Origin: Pseudanabaena biceps
Lineage (GTDB): Bacteria; Cyanobacteriota; Cyanobacteriia; Pseudanabaenales; Pseudanabaenaceae
DNA length: 64,000 bases
Direction: 5' to 3'
Assembly: GCA_013361095.1 (NCBI GenBank)
Contig: JAATWA010000003.1
Coordinates: forward strand, 62,001-126,000
Position 1 is the stretch's first letter. The number at the start of each line of letters is the position of its first letter. The notes beneath the pieces were generated by a model. It was not told the origin of the DNA and made no database searches. It was given only the letters and a program-made list of their open reading frames with translations. Positions 24,790-34,976 of this stretch are shown here, piece after piece. The translations under genes and the position numbers were made by a program.

Positions 24790-24798
24790 CCGATATTC

Positions 24799-26343
24799 TT
24801 AGCTTGCGCTTTTGCTCATGTGATGATAATCGTGGCAACTTTCATGTATTGCTACAAGGTTTTTATGCTTCCAATTATTATGATTTCCATCTACATGATG
24901 TAAATGTACTTTTTCATCATCTGCGAATTTTAATCCACAGTTTTTACATGAATGGTTTTGCCTTTTAAGGGCTTTAGAGGTCATGTTGTCATAGAGCTTG
25001 CTATTACGTTCGCTCCAATAGACAATATCGCCATCGTAGGGGGATTTATTTCCTTTGACATTGATATGTTTGCTTTCAGAGTAAGGAACGGCAGGGAAGG
25101 CTTTATCTAGTAATTTCTTGCTAGAGTAGCGATTTTGCTTGGTTTCCCTGTTAAACACCTTGTATGCTCTGGTTTCGATATGGTACAGCGAGTTCCTTGA
25201 ACCGTCCATCTTGCAGAAGCGATGGTAGTTTCTCCAGCCTCTAACAATGGGTGCTAGCTTTTTAGCTTTTTCCATTGCACCAAAATTCGAGCTATTGACA
25301 ATGGCTTTTACCTTCTTACGGAAAGATTTATAGTTCGCCTCTGAGGGTATACTTCTAAATTTTCCGTTTTTCTGACATTTGAAATGCCAGCCTAGGAAGT
25401 CAAAACCGTCTTTCGTGGCGGTTGTCTTGGTTTTTCTTTCACTAACTTTCATACCTCTTGAGGCTAGAAATTCGCTGATTTTGGCAAGTATTTCAACATC
25501 GTTATCTTCAGGGCGTAGGATTATAACCATGTCATCTGCGTAACGGATTGATGGCTCTATCCAAACTCTATTGGAACCTTTGTATCTGTGAATACTTTCG
25601 ATGCCATTTAGTGCGATGTTGGCTAATAATGGACTTATTACTCCGCCTTGTGGCGTTCCTTGGTCTGGAAAACCTACATTGACTCCAGCTTTGAGGCATC
25701 TAAAGATGCCAAGCTTTAGCCCTGAAGGGGCGATTAGGTTTTCCATGATTGCAGAGTGGTTAATCCTGTCAAAGCATTTTTCAATATCAAGCTCGATAAC
25801 TCGTTTATTGATTCCGTGGCTTATGCTTCTAAGGTTGTTGAATAGGAATTTCTGAGCGTCATGCGCTGAGCGTCCTGTTCTGAACCCATAGCTTCGTGCG
25901 TGGAAGGTTGCTTCGTGTGCTGGCTCAAGTACATATTTTGCTAAGCATTGCCAAGCTCTATCCGCAATTGTGGGTACTTTGAGCATACGGATTGTCCCAT
26001 CTTTTTTAGGGATAGGGATTTCTCGCAGACCTGAGTGTTTCCAGTTGATATGATGTTTGGCTAAAGTTTTCTCTAGCTCAAATCGTTCCTCGAATGAGAG
26101 GGACTTTTTGCCATCTATACCAGCCGTCTTTTTGCCAGCATTTAGCTGCGTTACTTGCCGAATTGCTAGTAGTCTAGCTGATTTGGATTTGAGAATTAGT
26201 TTTTGTAAAGACCTTGCTTTCCGCATATCTTTAACTTGAACCGCTTTGAACACTCGCTTTTGCAACCTAAAAAGATTAACTCGAAATTTCTTCCAAGGTA
26301 ATTCTTTCCAAAGTTCACTAATATTTCTATCGTGGCTAACCAT
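24799..26343 (-). CDS. ltrA: Group II intron reverse transcriptase/maturase with HNH endonuclease
   Basis: About 514 residues from ATG 26343 (MVSHDRNISELW); an upstream start at 26394 adds an unlikely leader. RT blocks: PTIADRAWQCLAKYVLEPAH, ELDIEKCFDRINHSA, FPDQGTPQGGVISPLLANI and SIRYADDMVII (catalytic YADD), then domain X (PIVRGWRNYHRF, maturase) and C-terminal HNH: CKNCGL then HLHHVDGNHNNW and CHDYHH. It makes cDNA for retrohoming and helps splicing. All catalytic parts look intact, so the intron may be active. It lies in the intron on the same strand as the host gene. Confidence 0.93.
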   Translation of the reverse strand: MVSHDRNISELWKELPWKKFRVNLFRLQKRVFKAVQVKDMRKARSLQKLILKSKSARLLAIRQVTQLNAGKKTAGIDGKKSLSFEERFELEKTLAKHHINWKHSGLREIPIPKKDGTIRMLKVPTIADRAWQCLAKYVLEPAHEATFHARSYGFRTGRSAHDAQKFLFNNLRSISHGINKRVIELDIEKCFDRINHSAIMENLIAPSGLKLGIFRCLKAGVNVGFPDQGTPQGGVISPLLANIALNGIESIHRYKGSNRVWIEPSIRYADDMVIILRPEDNDVEILAKISEFLASRGMKVSERKTKTTATKDGFDFLGWHFKCQKNGKFRSIPSEANYKSFRKKVKAIVNSSNFGAMEKAKKLAPIVRGWRNYHRFCKMDGSRNSLYHIETRAYKVFNRETKQNRYSSKKLLDKAFPAVPYSESKHINVKGNKSPYDGDIVYWSERNSKLYDNMTSKALKRQNHSCKNCGLKFADDEKVHLHHVDGNHNNWKHKNLVAIHESCHDYHHMSKSAS

Positions 26344-26874
26344 GATTTGCTCTAGTTTATGTTTTCTGAATACCTTGAGGCAATTACGCCCCATCCTACC
26401 CGTGTCTAAGGGGTTAATCCTCTCGTCTGGTCTACCGTAATTTCGACAAATTACAGACCTTAGACTCGTTTTTATTCGTTCCGTCCAAAAGATTGATATG
26501 TCCCTTTAGATGTAGCCAATTCAATCGCCAGAACCCCTTACTCATGCTGCTAATCAAAAGAAGTTGCGGCGGGGTGTTAATCTCTGGCGAGGTCAGATTT
26601 TAAGGATTGCGTCTGCCTACTCCTAGATTGCTTTTCTAGGCTCTATTTCATCTTGGGGACTCCCTTTAGCGCCAGTGTTACTTGCAATTAGTATCTGATT
26701 GCGCCCTGTTCCCAGCTTCAGCCTCCAAGTAACGAGCTTGGTCACTGTGGGCAGATAAGGAGTCAGTCTTGAGTTTAGACGGTAAGGCTTACACTTACAT
26801 CGTCTGGACAGTTAAGCTAGACTTGGGAGTCTTGACTCTAGCGGTTATGTACGGACTGGTTACCGTGATTCACG

Positions 26875-29800
26875 CTAAACGAATCGCACCTTTTGTGGAA
26901 TTGTAAGTTGTTCGCCTCCTCGAACTAATCTAAAGTCAGCCAATGTCTTGGATTCTGGGATTGCCCCAAGCCGATCGCCATTCACAAGAATTTCAATCTC
27001 AACATTGCTAACAATCTGCGCGATTTGTTCAAGCCAGTTATCAGCATCACCTGATACCCAATCCTCAAATGTCCTTTGCCTCAATGCTTCTACGATCGCT
27101 GTTGACGGTGGCTCTAGTGAAGCCGCACTTGAGTCTCTTGACCAGAAGATTTCTCGCGATTCTTCCATGTCTTCTCCCTCTAATGCATAGTCGGTTCCAC
27201 TATCGTCTACAGGGGATTCATGGGCGATCGCATCAAACATCTCCTTCAGGAATCCTAGCCGATTTGATTTCTGCTCGTATTCCTGTGCTTGCTCAAAGGG
27301 TTGACTGACTCGATTTTGGAGAATCGGCAGTTCTTGTCTGTCTCGTTCGAGATTTTCTTGGGCTGTAGTCAATTTGGCAGCGATCGCATTTCTCACCACA
27401 TGCAACAGCGAACTATAGGGTTGCTGGCACTCTGCATTAAATTCATAGCCTGAATTGATGCTCACGCCAATATACCCATTCACCTCTGAGCCAAATCTGC
27501 TCAGAAATACATTCAGTCCTGCAAATTGCCCGATTTGAACATGGGTCAATCGATAGCTTTCCTTCAACCTTTGCACTTGTTCGGTAATGTGATGATCGAT
27601 TAGCACGGCTTTATCCAACATCACTCCGCGATCGCTGATGAATTGCTTTAGGTTGGCTTGGGCGACTATGGCTAGGTCTGCTTGAATGCGCTGGATGCTG
27701 GCGGGATAGGTGGTATTTACCATGTCAGCTAGATACTGAATCTTGGATTTGTCTCTGAATTGCCTGTCGTTATAGGCTTGCAATTGCATTCCTAGTCCTT
27801 GCAATTCGGCTTCGAGGGTAGCGCGTTCCATAATGAGCGGATCGCCCGATGCTATCGCTTTCATTTGGGCTGCATTAAGAACTGTCTCGTCAATGTCTTC
27901 GATAGTGCGATGGGTCCGATCACCCGACATCACCTGCGAAATCATCCGTTGTTTGTTCTCAATCGCTTGCCATAGGAATGAGTCAAATCCTGCTTGGTTA
28001 TTTCTACCTTCAGTGACATAGCGGAAGATAAAGACATCACTCCATTCGTTACCCTGTCTGACTCCTCTGCCTTCGCGCTGTTCCAAATCCGATGGTCGCC
28101 ACGGACAATCGATGTGGTGCAAGGCGATCAGTTTGCTCTGCATATTTACTCCCGTTCCTAGTTTTGAAGTGGAACCAAAGACAATCCTAATTTTGCCTTC
28201 GTTGATGGCTTCAAACAGTCTTGCCTTCTTGGTATCCGTGTCGTAATCATGGATAAAGGTAATCTGGTCGGCGGGTATGCCCAGCATCACTAAGGTGTCG
28301 CGGATATAGCAATAACTATTCCACCTGTCTTTCTTTGGTGCATTGCGATCGCAGAATATTGCTTGAGTACCTTTGGCGATCGCGGTAATCGTCCAGATTT
28401 GCCAAACGTTCCACGCACACGCGAGCAGTTTGTTGTTAATCCATTCGCTTGCACTGGGAGATACTAATTTGGTGTGCATACAAGCTTTGGCTCCATCACC
28501 CGTAATTTTTAACATGTTGTCAATTTCGGGTTTGACTTTACGTTTGGCGACTGCCTCGGCGCGATCGCAGAGTTTGTCCATATAGGTGATTTGCTCTAGC
28601 GATGGTTTGCAGGACATCACATGGTAATGGGGTTTAGGGGTCTTGACTTCGGCTAGGGGTGCGGTCTGGATATCGGTGACTTGACACCACATCGCCATCA
28701 GTTCGGGCATATTTACAAATTCACGTAGGCGTGTTTTCGATTTGAGTTTGCCTGTGGGACTGATTTCTAAGGCGGTGCTGGTTTCACAGAATCTTGAGCA
28801 GAAGCTGTCGAAGTGGGTTAGTCCTTGCTGTTGCAGCAGGTCTAGTTGCAGATAGCGCATCCACACATCCATCTCAGCCATCGTGTTGCTCAGAGGTGTC
28901 CCTGTGGCAAAGATCACTCTTTTCCCGTTGGTTAGCAGGTATCGCACTTTCATGAAGGTGTCATGGGCGCGTTGGCTGTAGCCTGTGGGAATGCCAGCCA
29001 CATTGTGCTGGGTGGTGAGGATTTGCAGTCGTTTGATTTGCTGTACTTCATCTAGGAAGAGCGCATCAATTCCTAGTTGCTCGAAGTAAATCACGCGGTC
29101 TTTGCGATCGCTGGTTTCAATTTCTTGAATGCGTAAAGAAATCTTCTTCCGCATGGCTTCAAGACTGCGAAATACTTGCCTTGATTCTTCTTTGTTGGTT
29201 GATTCGTAGATGGAGCTAATCGCTGACATTTGCTCTTCCAAGAACATCAATTCGGTTGATTCGCTTATTTGCAGGTTGAAGAATTGTTCGTAGGTGAGGA
29301 TGATCGCATCGTAGTTATGGGTGGCAATTTGACTCAGTAGGACACGACGACGATCTTTGGCAAAGTCTTGAGCATTCGGTACGAGAATTTTGGCTTCTGG
29401 GTACAGTCGTCGAAATTCTTTGCTGTATCCTGGCAGGATTGATTTCATGGTTACATGCATGACTTTGTGTGCCATGCCTTTGCGCTTTAACTCCATACCT
29501 GCGGCGATCATTGTAGCGGTTTTGCCATAGCCAACCCGATGGGCGGCGAAAGATGCTCTTTGTCGTTCGACGCGCCGTACAAAGTTGCGCTGGTGGCTTC
29601 GCATCTGAAAGTCGGGTGTCATGTTGGGGAAGGTGAGGTGTGCGCCGTCATACACTGTGTCGCGGTAGAGATTGTGGTATTGGTTGTAGTGCAGGCATAG
29701 TTGTTCGGCGCGATCGCCATCGCTCCAAATCCATGCCTTGAATGCAGCTTGAATTTTGTCTTGCATTGTCCGCGATGCTGTTGTGGCTTCTACATTCAAG

Positions 29801-31101
29801 ATGGCAGTGATGTTGCCATGCTTGTCTTTGATGTATTCATAGATTTTGGGATCTTTTTGGTTGAGCGCGTGTTCTATCAGTTCAAGAGCGGTGTGGCTAG
29901 GGCTTCCCCATTCAGTTTTGTTTTGAGGTGAACTCACAAGTTTGCTGTCGCCTTTGATTACCCAAATGTTGGCGGGGTCGGGATGGAATTTGACGGTGCT
30001 GGTTCCTGCATGGCTAAGGAGTTGTTCGCTAAATTCTTTGATAACATCTTCGGGGAGCCAACTTGTTCCTAGTCTGACGCGGATTGTGTTGTGTAATAGC
30101 AGTTTTAGCTCGTCTGGGGACATAGCATTGACGTTGATACCCAGTTTGACGGCACAGCGTACTTTGATGTCTACGTCTGGGGTTTCAGGTAAACAAGGCA
30201 CTGGTTGATTGCTGCTGATGGTTTGATGGTATTTGTCGATGTTCAGCCATTGGGGTACTCCGCTTTCTTGCCATGCGATGATTTTGTTGAGTCGGTTGAC
30301 GACGTTGCCACTGATGAATTCTTCTCTGGTTGTCCATTCGCAGTTGGTGGTTTCATTAACTGTTGCGGGTGGGATTGTACCGTTGTAGAAAATGTCGCCT
30401 TCAAGCTCAGTGATGACATGGCTGATGCTTTTATCGATCAGGTTGGCGATCCAGTCTAGGTCGATATAGCTTTTAGCATCTAGACATTGGGTTAGGGCAT
30501 CTTTGGCATTGTCTGCTCGATATCTGGGGGTGGCTCTGACGGTTCTTTGATGGAAGATGGGGGCTTTGGCTGGGCTTTTGCCTTTGCCTCGGTCAATCTC
30601 TAATGCTCTCAATCGATAGTAGTTGGGGTCATCGTGGAAAATGCCGAGGTTTTCTTTGCTGGTGAAATGTCCGAACCTAATTACGAATTCATCATATTTT
30701 TGATTGAGAATTTGGCGTAGTTTGGCTAGTTCTTTTTCATCTTCGTACTGCTGCATTCTCAGCACTAGGTCTAGAATTTTAGTCACAGACATGGCGGCGC
30801 GAATGCGTTGTTGTTGGTTTGCAACTAGTTCTAGCTGATAGTCGGTGCGACGATAGATTTGTCCTTCATGTTCGCAGAAGGCGTTGGGTAGTACTTTTTG
30901 TAACTGTGGTGGAATCTGAATTACTTTGGTTTGTGTTACGGAGGGTTCATAGAATTTGTTCAAAGTTTTACCGATTTTTGTAATCTCGGCTCTCAGGTCA
31001 AGGTTGACTGGGGCAGTTACTCCTAAATGCTCTCCACCGTATAGTTTTGAGACGGTCAGTTCGCCGAGGATATTGCGGAATTTTAATGGGCTGCTAGTCA
31101 T
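26875..31101 (-). CDS. Large DarB-like SNF2/DEAD helicase, 3' end interrupted by a group II intron
   Basis: 1408 codons as read through. Residues 1-450 have the YIDLDWIANL, FISGNVVNRL and DDPNYYRLRALE segments of the DarB/N12-methylase-like family, but without an N-terminal methylase motif. The helicase part has AAHRVGYGKTATMIAAG (motif I), DALFLDEVQQIKR (II), ATGTPLSNTMAEMD (III) and GTGVNMQSKL plus QREGRGVRQGN (V, VI). Such proteins are found in plasmids and phages and may act as antirestriction or DNA-processing factors. The intron begins after codon 1404 (after base 26890); spliced mRNA would continue QCG and stop at 24704-24702, while the unspliced frame ends VRFV. Full length otherwise. 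Confidence 0.8.
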   Translation of the reverse strand: MTSSPLKFRNILGELTVSKLYGGEHLGVTAPVNLDLRAEITKIGKTLNKFYEPSVTQTKVIQIPPQLQKVLPNAFCEHEGQIYRRTDYQLELVANQQQRIRAAMSVTKILDLVLRMQQYEDEKELAKLRQILNQKYDEFVIRFGHFTSKENLGIFHDDPNYYRLRALEIDRGKGKSPAKAPIFHQRTVRATPRYRADNAKDALTQCLDAKSYIDLDWIANLIDKSISHVITELEGDIFYNGTIPPATVNETTNCEWTTREEFISGNVVNRLNKIIAWQESGVPQWLNIDKYHQTISSNQPVPCLPETPDVDIKVRCAVKLGINVNAMSPDELKLLLHNTIRVRLGTSWLPEDVIKEFSEQLLSHAGTSTVKFHPDPANIWVIKGDSKLVSSPQNKTEWGSPSHTALELIEHALNQKDPKIYEYIKDKHGNITAILNVEATTASRTMQDKIQAAFKAWIWSDGDRAEQLCLHYNQYHNLYRDTVYDGAHLTFPNMTPDFQMRSHQRNFVRRVERQRASFAAHRVGYGKTATMIAAGMELKRKGMAHKVMHVTMKSILPGYSKEFRRLYPEAKILVPNAQDFAKDRRRVLLSQIATHNYDAIILTYEQFFNLQISESTELMFLEEQMSAISSIYESTNKEESRQVFRSLEAMRKKISLRIQEIETSDRKDRVIYFEQLGIDALFLDEVQQIKRLQILTTQHNVAGIPTGYSQRAHDTFMKVRYLLTNGKRVIFATGTPLSNTMAEMDVWMRYLQLDLLQQQGLTHFDSFCSRFCETSTALEISPTGKLKSKTRLREFVNMPELMAMWCQVTDIQTAPLAEVKTPKPHYHVMSCKPSLEQITYMDKLCDRAEAVAKRKVKPEIDNMLKITGDGAKACMHTKLVSPSASEWINNKLLACAWNVWQIWTITAIAKGTQAIFCDRNAPKKDRWNSYCYIRDTLVMLGIPADQITFIHDYDTDTKKARLFEAINEGKIRIVFGSTSKLGTGVNMQSKLIALHHIDCPWRPSDLEQREGRGVRQGNEWSDVFIFRYVTEGRNNQAGFDSFLWQAIENKQRMISQVMSGDRTHRTIEDIDETVLNAAQMKAIASGDPLIMERATLEAELQGLGMQLQAYNDRQFRDKSKIQYLADMVNTTYPASIQRIQADLAIVAQANLKQFISDRGVMLDKAVLIDHHITEQVQRLKESYRLTHVQIGQFAGLNVFLSRFGSEVNGYIGVSINSGYEFNAECQQPYSSLLHVVRNAIAAKLTTAQENLERDRQELPILQNRVSQPFEQAQEYEQKSNRLGFLKEMFDAIAHESPVDDSGTDYALEGEDMEESREIFWSRDSSAASLEPPSTAIVEALRQRTFEDWVSGDADNWLEQIAQIVSNVEIEILVNGDRLGAIPESKTLADFRLVRGGEQLTIPQKVRFV

Positions 31102-31120
31102 GGGCTTTTTCTCAATTAAA

Positions 31121-31156
31121 AAAGCGACTCAATCCTATGAATGATTCAGTCGCTTT
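31121..31156. terminator. Hairpin between the helicase gene and the next plus-strand gene
   Basis: Arms AAAGCGACTcAATC (31121-31134) and GATTcAGTCGCTTT (31143-31156), one mismatch. It lies 20 nt upstream of the helicase start and is flanked by A-runs on the left and TGGCTTTTGG on the right. It may be an attenuator/leader structure for the helicase or a terminator of an unseen short transcript. Confidence 0.4.
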
Positions 31157-31294
31157 GGCTTTTGGGGTTTGCTAAATACTCTCTAGCTCAGCCGCTAGGC
31201 TATTTCTATATATTTCTCTGATAGCTATGTAAGTTCTTATTAAATCTATGTATTTGGTATTATTGAAGTTGATAATTTAATTCTCAAATGCATT

Positions 31295-31600
31295 ATGGCT
31301 GTCCAAGGAAAACTTGAAGTAACGATCAAAATCAATGAATTGCCTGCGGTTTCTTCTAAAGATACAAATGGGTGGATAACTTTTGAGATTGATTGTGAGG
31401 GACGTATATTTACGGCTACTGTCAAGCCCAAGGTTTACAAAAAGCTGGAGGATGCTCAGGCTAATTTTCCGATGTGGGTGGCAGCGATCGCGGGTAAGTT
31501 AGGGCAGCCTACTCATAATGGCTTTGTGCTTGATGAGGTTAATGTTCAAGTGTTTGAAAAGAAACCCAAGGAGCCAAAACAGGTTGAGGTTGCTGCTTAG
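31295..31600 (+). CDS. Conserved cyanobacterial plasmid protein (sometimes labelled FinO-like)
   Basis: 101 residues. MAVQGKLEVTIKINELP, then GWITFEIDCEGRIFTATVKP, KKLEDAQANFPMWVAAIAGK and EVNVQVFEKKPKEPK match a family that I recall as carrying the misleading label 'fertility inhibition FinO' in Nostoc-type genomes. The N-terminal half is beta-rich and the C-terminus basic, as in small RNA- or DNA-binding proteins. Good ATG with weak SD. Monocistronic. Function unknown; recall-based family call. Confidence 0.5.
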   Translation: MAVQGKLEVTIKINELPAVSSKDTNGWITFEIDCEGRIFTATVKPKVYKKLEDAQANFPMWVAAIAGKLGQPTHNGFVLDEVNVQVFEKKPKEPKQVEVAA

Positions 31601-31751
31601 ATCGATGGGAGATCACCTCATCTAGCAGACTTACTTACAGGTATATTACAAAGAGCCAATATGCTCCTAATTTCTAGCTGTGGTAACCTGTGGCAACGTG
31701 TAATAGTCACAGAAGAAATCATTCCATAAAAAAGCGAAAAGAATTGAATCT

Positions 31752-34700
31752 ATGCTCCGATCTATTTTTGAAACCTGTATGCCACGAGATGAGGTGCTTG
31801 GCGGTAACTTGTCAGAGGATGTATTTGCTGCGAAATTAAAGCAAGTTGTGGATGGCAATGCCCCCTTGGTTTATCAAGACCCAAATACATTTTTTGCCAA
31901 TACATTTCCGACGAATGGACTCAAGACTCTTATATCCGAGGTATTTGGGCGTTTAACAGGTGCAGATACTGGTTCACCTGTGATTCGTTTAGAAACTAGT
32001 TTTGGTGGCGGTAAGACCCACGATGAAATCGCGATTTGGCATATTGCCAGAAATGGAAGACTAATAAGTGGGTTAGATAGATTTGTAGATGACATTACAA
32101 TTATTCCTGATCGCCCGATCCAAGTGGCGGCGATCGCCTGTCAAGACCTTGACCCTGTAAATGGTGTATTGCATGAAGAGTCAGGGATAAAAGTACATAC
32201 ACTTTGGGGAGAAATTGCCTATCAAATTGGTGGGGTAGATGGTTACAGCTTATTAAAAGGTTCGGACGAAAAGCAAGTTAGCCCAGGAACAGTTGTACTA
32301 GAAAAACTTACTAAAGGTGAACCGACAGTCATTATCCTTGATGAAATTGCTCAGTATTTACAACGGGCTAAGGCGATCGCAGTGGGGAATAGCGATTTAT
32401 CCAAACAAGTCGTTGCCTTTCTATTTGCATTGATGGACTTAACTGCCTCTTGCAATAACATCGTATTTGTTTACACTCTAGCTTCAATATCAGATACCTT
32501 TGGTGCTGAAACCGCCGACCTAAAGGAAGCATTGCAAACATCGGCTCGACAAGAACGGGTACTTAGTCCGAGTACAGATATCGAAATTTACAACATTGTT
32601 AAGCAGAGAATTTTTAAAAGTATTGACGATAAAGCTGCTGATGTTGCTGCCAAAGAGTATCTAAGCGTTTATAAATCCAGTCGGCTAAATCTACCTGATG
32701 GGTGCAAAGATGCGAACCATGCTCAAGTATTGAAGTCTAGCTATCCATTTTCGCCAGAACTATTTGACTTACTAACCAAAAAAATTGCATCTATTCCCAA
32801 TTTTCAGCGTACAAGAGGGGCGTTGCGACTACTTGCGATGGTGGTAAGACATCTCTGGCAAGATATGTCGGTGTGGATACCAATGATTCATCCACATCAC
32901 ATTCCCATTGGTTTAGATGAAGGTGTGACCAGTGAATTTACGTCACGATTAGAGCGTCCATTGATGAGAAGCCCTATTCAGGCAGATATTTTTAATACTG
33001 ATGGGAAGCTTGCCCATGCCCAAATACACGATCAAGAGTGGCAAGCCGCAGGTAAGTCAACCTTTGCAACATGGGTAGCTAGAACAATCTTCTTGCATTC
33101 CATTAACCAAGGTACATCCGCAGGTATCCGCCGCGCAGAGCTAAATTTAGCTTTGCTGATGCCCACAGTTGAGATTAGTTATATTGAACCTGTGTTAGAT
33201 CGATTAACGAGCGTGGCATGGTATTTGGATATTGATCCGATTACGACGATCGCACGTTTTAAAGAAGAACCATCGATCAATAAAATTATTGCGGAAGAGA
33301 AAGAACAGATTGGCAATCTCACAGCGAAAGACCATCTGCGATCGCGTCGCGATAGTATCTTTGCCAACAAAGTATTTACCTTAGTTGCTAGTCCCGATAG
33401 TTCGGGCGATGTTGATGATAAACCTGATGATATTGCGCTTTGTGTAATTGATTTTGACCAAGGAACCGTGAATGCTTCAACCGATGTTGCACCAAATCTA
33501 GTTGAGCAAATTTTTAATAATACTGGTGAGTCTGGTAAGTTCCGCACATTTCGGAATCGATTGCTTTTTTTGGTGGCAAATAAGCAGGAACTAGATCGGG
33601 CGATCGATATTACAAAGGAGCATCTTGCCATTCAAAACATTGTGAAGTCCCCAAACCGCCAAGAAGACTTATCAGAAAATCAGCGCAAGCAATTGCGTGA
33701 AAGAGGTGGAATCAAAGACCTAGATGTAAGAGTTGCCTTAACCAATACCTATCGTCATCTTTTTTATCCAACTAACGATCCAGTCAAAGCACCGAAAGGA
33801 TTGCTCCATTTCACTTTACCTGCGGAATCATCAAGTGATGTCAAAGGCAATAAAAATCAACAGGATGTGATTCTCAAGTCTTTAAAGGATTGTCAAAAAA
33901 TTCGTTTAGAAGATGCGGGGGCATTTGCTCCTGCTTACATTCTGCAAAAGGTTTGGTTAGCAGGAATAGACCATTGGACAACAAGAGCTTTAAAAGAAGA
34001 ATTTGCCAAAAATCTAGGGTTACAGATGTTGCTTGATGCGGATATTCCCAAACTAAGAGAAACCGTCCGTAAAGGCATACAGGAAGGTCAATGGGATTTA
34101 AAGGTTGGGACTAAGGTTTATATTCGTGGTGATGATGGCAAGTTGCCAAGTTTGCCAGACACAATTGAATTTTCTGATCGCATGGAATTATATCGGCGCG
34201 GTATCCTCAAGCTACCTGAGCCGCGTCTGATTGAGTTGTCTGTTCAGGTGATGCCCAGTAGTGAATTAGCAAAAACTGTGAATTTACGCTGGCGATCTCA
34301 AGGTGCTTTATCAGTAAGGATTTATCAGGATGGGATACCGATCACTGGTGAATTTTTACCATCGGACAATCATCAGGTACAAATTAATCAGACCACGATT
34401 TTTAAAATTGTGGCTGACTATGGCAATGGAGAAACCGCAGAGCAGGAAACTAGAGCCGCGATCGTTTCCTATGAAACTCCATCTGGTAAGGGGTCAGCGA
34501 CAAATGGACATGATGCACCTTCAATTTTTGAAGTAAAGCCTGAAACGATTGATCTATCTGGAACTGTCAATGCTGCATTTACAGGATTTAGAGATCGCTG
34601 TACAGATTACAAGGTTAAAAACATTCAGAGTATCGAAATTACGGTTGATCAAGTGATGGACTATCGCAAGATTACGACATCTTTCCCGTTGCTCGGTAAA

Positions 34701-34976
34701 CTTACCTTTGAGATTGACCAAAAGGCAAGAATTCAGATGGACAAGCAGTTTGTGCGTTTAGATTATCAAGGTGGATTGCGTGGTTTTCAAGGTTTCTTGA
34801 ATCCTGTTAATTCTCTTTTAAATACTGAGGGAGTCAGTGCTAATGTGAGTCTCAAGCTAACATTTACCTTTAATCCTGCGATCGCCACTGATGGTAATGA
34901 GTTGGTAATCTTACAACAAGCTTTACTGCGTAATCCTGTCGAGCGTCTATCTCTAACTGCGAGGGTAAGTTACTAA
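31752..34976 (+). CDS. DUF499-type AAA+ ATPase of an Hma-like defence system
   Basis: 1074 residues. RLETSFGGGKTHDEIAIWH at residues 82-100 is the DUF499 Walker A, TVIILDEIAQYLQRAK (around 195) is Walker B, and RRGALRLLAMVV-like helices follow. The C-terminal third is beta-rich (QVMPSSELAKTVNLRWRSQG), as in such ATPases. In the helicase-methylase-ATPase (Hma) arrangement a DUF499 ATPase accompanies a DUF1156 methylase and a PLD-SNF2 helicase, as here. It overlaps the next gene by one base (TAATG). Direct mechanism is unknown; DNA translocation or signalling is inferred. Start ATG 31752. Intact and full length (usual 950-1100). Confidence 0.85.
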   Translation: MLRSIFETCMPRDEVLGGNLSEDVFAAKLKQVVDGNAPLVYQDPNTFFANTFPTNGLKTLISEVFGRLTGADTGSPVIRLETSFGGGKTHDEIAIWHIARNGRLISGLDRFVDDITIIPDRPIQVAAIACQDLDPVNGVLHEESGIKVHTLWGEIAYQIGGVDGYSLLKGSDEKQVSPGTVVLEKLTKGEPTVIILDEIAQYLQRAKAIAVGNSDLSKQVVAFLFALMDLTASCNNIVFVYTLASISDTFGAETADLKEALQTSARQERVLSPSTDIEIYNIVKQRIFKSIDDKAADVAAKEYLSVYKSSRLNLPDGCKDANHAQVLKSSYPFSPELFDLLTKKIASIPNFQRTRGALRLLAMVVRHLWQDMSVWIPMIHPHHIPIGLDEGVTSEFTSRLERPLMRSPIQADIFNTDGKLAHAQIHDQEWQAAGKSTFATWVARTIFLHSINQGTSAGIRRAELNLALLMPTVEISYIEPVLDRLTSVAWYLDIDPITTIARFKEEPSINKIIAEEKEQIGNLTAKDHLRSRRDSIFANKVFTLVASPDSSGDVDDKPDDIALCVIDFDQGTVNASTDVAPNLVEQIFNNTGESGKFRTFRNRLLFLVANKQELDRAIDITKEHLAIQNIVKSPNRQEDLSENQRKQLRERGGIKDLDVRVALTNTYRHLFYPTNDPVKAPKGLLHFTLPAESSSDVKGNKNQQDVILKSLKDCQKIRLEDAGAFAPAYILQKVWLAGIDHWTTRALKEEFAKNLGLQMLLDADIPKLRETVRKGIQEGQWDLKVGTKVYIRGDDGKLPSLPDTIEFSDRMELYRRGILKLPEPRLIELSVQVMPSSELAKTVNLRWRSQGALSVRIYQDGIPITGEFLPSDNHQVQINQTTIFKIVADYGNGETAEQETRAAIVSYETPSGKGSATNGHDAPSIFEVKPETIDLSGTVNAAFTGFRDRCTDYKVKNIQSIEITVDQVMDYRKITTSFPLLGKLTFEIDQKARIQMDKQFVRLDYQGGLRGFQGFLNPVNSLLNTEGVSANVSLKLTFTFNPAIATDGNELVILQQALLRNPVERLSLTARVSY

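Larger units (their letters stand above)
24714..26889 (-). mobile_element. Group II intron inserted in the 3' end of the large helicase gene
   Basis: The minus strand starts GTGCGATTCG at 26889, the group II 5' consensus, and ends CTCGACTCTAC at 24714 with a likely branch-point A seven bases before the end. Domain V is at 24789-24756: GAGCTGGATACACAG, then GAAA tetraloop and ACGTCCAGATC, aligning base for base in length (34 nt) to the canonical domain V. Domain VI follows (helix around 24751-24716). 5' exon ends CAAAAG; CTTTTG complements occur in domain I at 26486-26491 and 26555-26560 (minus strand), so EBS1 is plausible. Intron is 2176 nt in sense orientation; the RT ORF lies in domain IV. 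Boundaries are inferred, not proven. Confidence 0.8.
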
